Both the position numbers and the translations under genes were made by a program. A stretch of DNA of 41,812 bases from the NCBI RefSeq assembly GCF_002112505.1, contig NZ_NEHW01000027.1, positions 1-41,812 on the forward strand, given 5' to 3'. The DNA comes from Pseudomonas sp. R28(2017) (GTDB lineage Bacteria > Pseudomonadota > Gammaproteobacteria > Pseudomonadales > Pseudomonadaceae). The notes under the pieces were generated by a model. The model was given only the letters and a program-made list of their open reading frames with translations, made no database searches and was not told the origin of the DNA. Numbering within the stretch: position 1 is the first letter of the stretch; the number at the start of each line of letters is the position of its first letter. This document shows positions 37,384 to 41,812 of the stretch, one piece after another.

Positions 37384-37397
37384 TTGCCTATGCTGCG
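37384..37397 (+). promoter_or_regulatory. Leader motif shared by the two 119-residue genes (second copy)
   Basis: TTGCCTATGCTGCG is identical to 6622-6635 and lies 26 nt before the GTG start of the downstream small gene, within the 63-nt gap after lapA. Unlike the first copy, there is no strong hairpin between the adhesin stop and this motif. Confidence 0.35.
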
Positions 37398-37423
37398 CCA
37401 GAACCGACCCTTGAGGACTCAAC

Positions 37424-37783
37424 GTGACGAGGATGGACGCCATGTTCTATGTGCAACGCGACAGCGAGGGCCAGTTGGCACGGGTGGAAGCCGCGCCCTA
37501 CGCCGAGTACACGGAAATCCTGCCCGCCGACCATGCGCAAGTGCAGGAGTGGTTTGCCGACGATGTCGTCGAAAACAGCCTCAAGCAGCTCAAGCAGAGT
37601 GACCTGGACATGATCCGCGTGCTCGAGGACCTGATCGAGGTGCTCACGGCCAAGGGCGTATTCAGCATCACCGACCTGCCGCCGGGGGCCCAGGCCAAGT
37701 TGCTCAACCGCTCCAGCGCGCGCAAGGCGCTGGGCAGCCTGAACAACCTGATCGAGGAAGAAGAGGAAGGCGGGTTGATCTGA
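37424..37783 (+). CDS. Adhesin-linked 119-residue acidic protein, copy 2
   Basis: The function is unknown. It has the same length and layout as the protein at 6658-7017: conserved MFYVQRD near the start, a helical core (LKQSDLDMIRVLEDLIEVL), a basic AKLLNRSSARKALGSL segment and a Glu-rich tail (EEEEEGGLI). Most of the 20 substitutions are conservative, suggesting both copies are under selection. The GTG start has TTGAGGA about 8 nt upstream; ATG codons at 37433 and 37442 are alternatives. It follows lapA by 63 nt on the same strand with no obvious terminator between, so it may be co-transcribed with lapA. Like copy 1 it carries no secretion signal. Labels such as tryptophan synthase beta-like, used for this family from memory, are not supported by any visible motif. 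Confidence 0.87.
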   Translation: MTRMDAMFYVQRDSEGQLARVEAAPYAEYTEILPADHAQVQEWFADDVVENSLKQLKQSDLDMIRVLEDLIEVLTAKGVFSITDLPPGAQAKLLNRSSARKALGSLNNLIEEEEEGGLI

Positions 37784-37789
37784 GCCTGC

Positions 37790-37806
37790 GGGGCGCAATG
37801 CGCCCC
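37790..37806. terminator. Hairpin between the small gene and lapD
   Basis: GGGGCGC-AAT-GCGCCCC forms a perfect 7-bp stem with a 3-nt loop in the 36-nt gap between two convergent genes. It could end transcription from either side, although neither side carries a long T-run. Confidence 0.55.
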
Positions 37807-37819
37807 AACGTACCTGAGG

Positions 37820-39766
37820 TCAGCGCCAGGGGGCCGGCTCACCGACCAGCTGCCCCTGAATACCGCCCACCCCCATCTCTACCAGCACGCCGCGCTCCCC
37901 TTCGGTCTCTACCCGCTCGGCGATCAGCGGCAGGTCGATACTGTGCGCTGCGCGCTGGATCGCTTCGATGAACAGGCGCTTGTGCTGTTCCTGATCGATA
38001 TTGCGGATGTAACTGCCATCGATCTTCAGGTATGCCAGGCCCAGATGCGCCAGGTTGCCGATCATGCTGAACCTGCCGCCAAAGCGCTGCAGTGCCAGGC
38101 CAAAGCCCAGGCCATGCAGACGTCGGGTGAGCTTTTCCAGCGAGGCCTGGTCGGGCAACTGCTCCTCACCGATCTCGAATATCAACCGCGCGCCCAGCGC
38201 TGGGTTCTGGCCTAGCAATTCGTACACACGCTGCAAGGCTGCAGGGTCGGCCAGCGTTGCAGCAGACAGGTTGAGCGCGAGTACCTGGTCATGGCCACGC
38301 AGATGCCCCAGCACTTTCTCCAGTACCAGCACATCCAGCCGCGACATCCAGCCAAAGCGCTCCAGCCATGGCAGGAAGCGGCCGGCTGGCAACGCTTCGC
38401 CCTGGTCGTCGTGCAGGCGTGAAATCACCTTGTGATGAAGGACCCGCTGCGTCTGCCTGGCATCCACCACAGGCTGGAAATACAGCTCGAACTGCCCTTT
38501 TACGAAGGCTTCATCCAACCGTGTGTGCCAGGCATGCTGGCTGTCGCCGGCCACAGCGGCCACGCCCTGCTCAAGGCATACCCAACCTGGAGCTGGTTGA
38601 TTCTCGGCACGGGCCAATGCCTCGTCGGCCAGCTTGAGCAGCGCCTGAGGAGCGTCGCCGGGGCTGAACGGAGCAAGGCCGATGCAGGCAACCGGGTCCA
38701 CGTCGCTGGCACCTGTCTCGTGCAGGCTCAGCAAGGTCGCCTCCAGCGCCTGGGCGAGCTGCACCGCCTCTTCATGGACCATGCCCGGAGCCAGCACAGC
38801 GAACTCACCGCCCCGGCTGCGGGAAATCAGGTCGTTGGTTTCCGGGAAGCTGGCACAGGTACGGCGCAGCTGCTCACCCACCGCTTGCAGCAGCTGGTCA
38901 GTGCGCTGGCCGCCCAAACGTGCGTTGAGCCCGGCCAGGCCCTGCACGCGCAGCAGCAGCAGGTAACCGGCACGCGCTTCTTCCAGGTTGCTGACCCGGG
39001 CAGTCAGCTGCATCTCGAAATACCTCCGGTTGGACAGCCCGGTGAGGCTGTCCTGATAGGACTCGGCGCGCAACCGCTCACTGCGCTCGGCCTGCTCGGT
39101 GAACAAGGCCTTGAGCTTCTCGACCATCTGGTTCATCGCCTGCACCACACGGCGCAGTTCCGGCGTGCGCGGCAGCTCTGGCAGGCTGAGGAATTCGCGG
39201 CGGGCGATGGCGTGCGACTGCTCGACCATGTAGTCCAACGGCCGCAGCTGGCGGCGCAACAGCAAGGCACCCAGCACAGCACTGGCCGCCCCGCACAACA
39301 ACAGCCAGCCGAGGCTGCCCAATGCGCTCTGCCAGAGCTTGGCGATAGCGAACATCGGGTGGCTGATCACCTCGACCCGCGCCGCCTGCTGCCAGCCGCG
39401 GCTGACGATGGCATCACCACCGGCCGCTTCCAGGCCAATCAGGTGGATGAACCAGGCGGGCACGCTGCCAGGGTCTGGCTCGGCATGACGCTCCACCAGC
39501 ACGGCGTTGGAGCCAAGGTCGATGACCTTGATGCTGGCGTAATAGCCGCTGTCGAAGATTGAGCTGACCATCAGCTCGACCATCGCCGGATCATCGATAT
39601 TCGGCGTCAACGACAATGCCAGCGCAGTGGCCGCGTCCTGGGCGTGCGAACGCAACTGGTTGACGTACTGGCTGCGCGAGCTTTCCAGGCTGACCATGAA
39701 GCTGCCGCTGAACGCGACCACCAGGAACAGGCAAATGGCCAACAGCAATTGTTTGAACAGTGACAT
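37820..39766 (-). CDS. lapD: LapD, inner-membrane c-di-GMP receptor controlling LapG
   Basis: This 648-residue protein senses cytoplasmic c-di-GMP and passes the signal to the periplasm, where it binds and holds LapG when c-di-GMP is high. The order is membrane segment 1 (about 5-26), a periplasmic domain (about 27-150) with Trp125 in SRGWQQAARV, which matches the Trp known to enter the LapG pocket, membrane segment 2 (about 151-170), HAMP (171-225), GGDEF (about 235-395) and EAL (about 405-640). Both enzyme motifs are degenerate: RGGEF (318-322) in place of GGDEF, and KVISRL (446-451) in place of ExLxR, as expected for a receptor without catalytic activity. ATG with AAGGAG 5-6 nt upstream sets the start. 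That site overlaps the lapG stop codon, so the two genes are probably translated together. Confidence 0.96.
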   Translation of the reverse strand: MSLFKQLLLAICLFLVVAFSGSFMVSLESSRSQYVNQLRSHAQDAATALALSLTPNIDDPAMVELMVSSIFDSGYYASIKVIDLGSNAVLVERHAEPDPGSVPAWFIHLIGLEAAGGDAIVSRGWQQAARVEVISHPMFAIAKLWQSALGSLGWLLLCGAASAVLGALLLRRQLRPLDYMVEQSHAIARREFLSLPELPRTPELRRVVQAMNQMVEKLKALFTEQAERSERLRAESYQDSLTGLSNRRYFEMQLTARVSNLEEARAGYLLLLRVQGLAGLNARLGGQRTDQLLQAVGEQLRRTCASFPETNDLISRSRGGEFAVLAPGMVHEEAVQLAQALEATLLSLHETGASDVDPVACIGLAPFSPGDAPQALLKLADEALARAENQPAPGWVCLEQGVAAVAGDSQHAWHTRLDEAFVKGQFELYFQPVVDARQTQRVLHHKVISRLHDDQGEALPAGRFLPWLERFGWMSRLDVLVLEKVLGHLRGHDQVLALNLSAATLADPAALQRVYELLGQNPALGARLIFEIGEEQLPDQASLEKLTRRLHGLGFGLALQRFGGRFSMIGNLAHLGLAYLKIDGSYIRNIDQEQHKRLFIEAIQRAAHSIDLPLIAERVETEGERGVLVEMGVGGIQGQLVGEPAPWR

Positions 39767-39776
39767 CTGTGCTCCT

Positions 39777-40469
39777 TCAGTAAACCGGTTCGGCCGGGAA
39801 CCCTTCGGCCTGCATTTTCTTCAACACGTCCTGCCAGCGGGACAGGCGCTTGGTGTCGCCGACCTTCTTGTTGCCTGCAGCGCCGGTCAGCCACAGGCCT
39901 TCACCGTTGAAGGCATATACCGGTAGCAAGTCTGTCCGCTGGCTGGCCGGCTTGATCGCGTCCATCAGGCTGTCGAGCACCAGTGGCTGCGCCTGTGGGC
40001 TTGAATAATAGGTCAGGACCATATGCGCGCGGTTCTGGCGCAAGGCCTTGACGTAGGTGATGCGCAGCTTTTCGCTGGGGATACCCATGCGACGCAGGCT
40101 GAAGTATTTGGCGATGGCGTAGTCCTCGCAGTCGCCGGCCCCTTTGATCAACGCCTGAATCGGAGTGGCCCAGTAGTCGACCTCGTGCCACAGGTCGATA
40201 TCTTCGGCATAGCGCAATTGCTGGTTGAAGAACTGGTTGACCACCTGCAGGCGCTGCAGCTCGCTGCCCTGGCTCTGGGTAGCCATCAGGTTCTGCCAGG
40301 CATCGATTCGGCCCTTGCCTGCGCCAAGCGGGCCGTACAATGCCTGGGCCTTGCGACTGATCTCGGCAAAGTCCCAATCCGCGTGCAACGCGCCCAGCAG
40401 CAAGCTACCCAGCAGCAGGGCAAGGCCAACACATCGCACGGCGGTTTTGAGCAGCCAGGTAATCGCCAC
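39777..40469 (-). CDS. lapG: LapG, periplasmic cysteine protease that releases LapA
   Basis: This 230-residue protein is a calcium-dependent transglutaminase-like cysteine protease (BTLCP/C93 family). The hydrophobic N-terminus (about 10-30, VRCVGLALLLGSLLLGALHA) is an export signal. The catalytic residues are Cys114 in GDCEDYA, His149 in RAHMVL and Asp166 in LVLDSL; Asp113 and Glu115 flank the Cys and correspond to the known calcium-binding pair. It cuts LapA at the Ala-Ala site (TAAG, residues 107-110 here) when LapD lets go. The GTG at 40469 is the first start after an in-frame TGA and has AGGG about 7 nt upstream. It is the first gene of lapG-lapD, with a 10-nt gap. Confidence 0.96.
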   Translation of the reverse strand: MAITWLLKTAVRCVGLALLLGSLLLGALHADWDFAEISRKAQALYGPLGAGKGRIDAWQNLMATQSQGSELQRLQVVNQFFNQQLRYAEDIDLWHEVDYWATPIQALIKGAGDCEDYAIAKYFSLRRMGIPSEKLRITYVKALRQNRAHMVLTYYSSPQAQPLVLDSLMDAIKPASQRTDLLPVYAFNGEGLWLTGAAGNKKVGDTKRLSRWQDVLKKMQAEGFPAEPVY

Positions 40470-40672
40470 TGCGAGGCCCTGTTCAGGTCATTCCAAGTGG
40501 CGATGGTGCGGCTTGGAGGCTCAAAAGACAATGGCACCCTGCAATCATGTCACCGGTGGTCGGCCTGCTATCACTTTATTGTTAGGCCTCAAGGCGTACC
40601 GCTTCCTTTGCCTGGCAAGTTGATCCAACATATTCGTGGTCTTGCTGCGCGCACCCCGTTGCGGGTGCCGGT

Positions 40673-40702
40673 TTGACAAGGCCCCTTGCCTATCACTAGC
40701 TT
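40673..40702 (+). promoter_or_regulatory. Candidate promoter of the GntR-family gene
   Basis: A perfect -35 TTGACA stands at 40673-40678. TAGCTT at 40697-40702, 18 nt further, is a weak -10 (3 of 6). Transcription would start near 40709, inside the palindrome at 40705-40714. The remainder of the 270-nt gap between lapG and this gene must also hold the lapG promoter, which I cannot place. Confidence 0.4.
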
Positions 40703-40704
40703 TA

Positions 40705-40714
40705 TTGGATCCAA
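40705..40714. promoter_or_regulatory. Palindromic operator candidate TTGGATCCAA
   Basis: This perfect 10-nt palindrome lies just before the GntR-family gene and over its likely transcription start. FCD-type GntR regulators commonly bind short palindromes of the TTGxATxCAA kind, so autoregulation is likely. A related imperfect copy, GTTGATCCAAC, is at 40619-40629. Confidence 0.45.
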
Positions 40715-40739
40715 CTCTTGTCGTCGAGGCACACTTCGC

Positions 40740-41429
40740 TTGGCCGAGAAAATCAAACTCAGTAACGTGCTGGCCAGCGAGCAGCTGCCGGCACACCTGG
40801 CCCGTGGTGTCATCGAAGAGCGCCTGCGCAGCGCCATTCTCGATGGCCGCCTGCCACCCGGCACTGCCATGCGCCAACAGGAAATCGCGGACTTGTTCGG
40901 CGTCAGCCGCATGCCGGTGCGCGAAGCGCTGCGCCAGCTGGAGGCGCAATCGCTGCTCAAGGTGGAAATGCACAAGGGCGCGGTGGTCGCACCGTTGATT
41001 GGCGAGGACGCGGTCGACACCTATGCGTTGCGCGTACTGCTCGAAAGCGAAGCGCTGCGCCAGTCGATCCCGCTGCTCGATGCCAGCGACATTGCCAGCG
41101 CCCGAGGCTACATCCAGCAACTGGAGAACGAAACCAGCCATGCGGAAATCGGTCGTCTCAATCGGCTGTTCCATATGGCGCTCTATGGGAAGGCATCCAA
41201 CCAGAAACTGCTGCGCCTGATCGAGAACGAGCTGAACGAGGAAGAACGCTTCCTGCGCTTTCATTTGTCGTCCATGGGGCTTGGCAAGCTGACCCAGGAC
41301 GACCATAACGCCTTGGTCGATGCGGCGGCTGACAAGCTGGTCGACGAGGCAGTCAGGGTGCTGGAGCAGCACCTGAACAATGGCGCGCGGGTGATCAGGA
41401 ACTACCTGGACAAACAACTCGCCCGCTAG
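40740..41429 (+). CDS. GntR-family transcriptional regulator, FCD subfamily
   Basis: This 229-residue DNA-binding repressor or activator has an N-terminal winged helix (about 18-84), including RSAILDGRLPPG and the recognition-helix region LFGVSRMPVREALRQL, and an all-helical FCD ligand-binding domain (about 90-215). The FCD signature is LNRLFHMALYGKASN, where Asn replaces the usual Asp of DxxFH; a later His lies in DDHNAL. The TTG start at 40740 (AEKIKLSNV after the initiator) is chosen because GAGG lies upstream and because the candidate promoter and operator end at 40714. An upstream in-frame TTG at 40686 would add 18 residues and place the operator inside the gene. The ligand is unknown. 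A gene of this type is found next to lapG in other P. putida genomes (from memory); a role in adhesion is not shown. Confidence 0.88.
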   Translation: MAEKIKLSNVLASEQLPAHLARGVIEERLRSAILDGRLPPGTAMRQQEIADLFGVSRMPVREALRQLEAQSLLKVEMHKGAVVAPLIGEDAVDTYALRVLLESEALRQSIPLLDASDIASARGYIQQLENETSHAEIGRLNRLFHMALYGKASNQKLLRLIENELNEEERFLRFHLSSMGLGKLTQDDHNALVDAAADKLVDEAVRVLEQHLNNGARVIRNYLDKQLAR

Positions 41430-41440
41430 TATCCAAGTGA

Positions 41441-41463
41441 GGCTACGGCAGCTTGCTGTAGCC
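41441..41463 (+). terminator. Hairpin just after the GntR-family gene
   Basis: GGCTACGGCA-GCT-TGCTGTAGCC forms a 10-bp stem with one G-T pair, 11 nt after the stop codon. There is no T-run, so by itself it is a weak terminator; the strong one follows at 41471-41506. Confidence 0.4.
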
Positions 41464-41470
41464 CGGAAAG

Positions 41471-41506
41471 AAAAAACCCCTGTCTGCAGCGCAGACAGGG
41501 GTTTTT
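41471..41506. terminator. Bidirectional intrinsic terminator after the 5S rRNA gene
   Basis: A perfect 11-bp stem (CCCCTGTCTGC with GCAGACAGGGG, loop AGC) is flanked by six A on the left and five T on the right. It works for the rRNA transcript arriving from the right (minus strand) and equally for the GntR-family gene arriving from the left. Confidence 0.92.
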
Positions 41507-41511
41507 ATTTG

Positions 41512-41631
41512 AATCTTGACGATGACCTACTCTCACATGGGGAAACCCCACACTACCATCGGCGATGCATCGTTTCACTGCTGAGTTCGGGATGGGATCA
41601 GGTGGTTCCAATGCTCTATGGTCGTCAAGAA
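41512..41631 (-). rRNA. rrf: 5S ribosomal RNA
   Basis: On the minus strand the sequence reads as a complete Pseudomonas-type 5S RNA of about 120 nt. It includes CCCGAACTCAG, GTGAAACGATGCATCGCCGA and the 3' part GAGAGTAGGTCATCG. The ends are set by comparison with remembered Pseudomonas 5S sequences and are good to a few bases. A terminator follows at 41471-41506. Confidence 0.95.
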
Positions 41632-41695
41632 ATTCTGTGTGCCGGTCCGTCCTGAGGACGTACCCGCGAAATCTCTGTAGTTCCTACTTAAAGAC

Positions 41696-41729
41696 AAAAC
41701 CCCTACCTGCATGCGCAGATAGGGGTTTT
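41696..41729. terminator. Terminator-like hairpin between the two 5S genes
   Basis: CCCCTACCTGC and GCAGATAGGGG pair over 11 positions with one mismatch around an ATGC loop, with four A on the left and four T on the right. It resembles the terminator at 41471-41506 and lies downstream of the second 5S gene on the minus strand. Confidence 0.8.
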
Positions 41730-41737
41730 GCGAAATG

Positions 41738-41812
41738 AATCTTGACGATGACCTACTCTCACATGGGGAAACCCCACACTACCATCGGCGATGCATCGTT
41801 TCACTACTGAGT
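41738..41812 (-). rRNA. rrf: 5S ribosomal RNA, second copy, cut by the window edge
   Basis: The 75 bases to the end of the window repeat 41512-41586 on the minus strand, with one difference (A at 41806, G at 41580 on the plus strand). This is the 3' part of another 5S gene. It is probably the regular end of a 16S-23S-5S operon lying to the right, which is inference. Confidence 0.93.

Noticed and set aside
37424..37783. Tryptophan synthase beta-like function for the 119-residue proteins
   Set aside because: The real enzyme is about 400 residues with a PLP-binding lysine and glycine-rich loop. None of this is present, and the name appears to be a carried-over label.
40686..40739. TTG at 40686 as the start of the GntR-family gene
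   Set aside because: It would put the likely -10 and the palindrome inside the coding region and add a non-conserved-looking Ser/Arg-rich leader. TTG at 40740 fits better, though this is not certain.
41426..41655. Short open frames over 41426-41655
   Set aside because: They overlap the 5S rRNA gene and its terminator and have no coding support.

Overview
The window looks like a chromosome segment of a Pseudomonas putida-group bacterium. The GC content is high, a P. putida-type REP doublet is present, two 5S rRNA genes lie at the right edge, and almost all of the sequence is the Lap biofilm-adhesion locus. It holds a giant RTX adhesin (LapA), its type I secretion parts (LapB, LapC), the periplasmic protease LapG, and the c-di-GMP receptor LapD that restrains LapG. 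The outer-membrane pore (LapE) is not in the window.

Layout, left to right. (1) 1-6519 (+): the 3' part of a second LapA-like adhesin whose start lies outside the window. (2) 6658-7017 (+): a 119-residue acidic protein of unknown function. (3) 7043-7133: an inverted pair of REP elements. (4) 7160-10682 (-): lapB-lapC, overlapping by 11 nt. (5) 10683-11182: a 500-nt divergent regulatory region. (6) 11183-37360 (+): an intact 8725-residue LapA with an N-terminal retention module and LapG site, 73 tandem repeats of about 100 residues, and a C-terminal tail (Calx-beta-like, cadherin-like, PA14-like, vWA, RTX, secretion signal). (7) 37424-37783 (+): a paralogue of the 119-residue protein. (8) 37820-40469 (-): lapG-lapD. 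(9) 40740-41429 (+): a GntR/FCD regulator with a promoter-operator arrangement in front of it. (10) 41512-41812 (-): two 5S rRNA genes with terminators.

How it works. From the known Lap system, LapB, LapC and an outer-membrane TolC-like protein export the adhesin, which stays threaded through the outer membrane by its N-terminal plug. At high c-di-GMP, LapD sequesters LapG. At low c-di-GMP, LapG is freed, cuts the Ala-Ala site and releases the cell from the biofilm. The key residues for this are visible here: TAAG at LapA 107-110, Cys114/His149/Asp166 in LapG, and Trp125 plus degenerate GGDEF and EAL motifs in LapD.

The unusual points are the two adhesin genes, each followed by a copy of the same small gene, around a single lapBC pair. 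The repeat array also shows clear recombination scars: a chimeric repeat and long near-identical blocks copied 1.2 to 9.3 kb apart.
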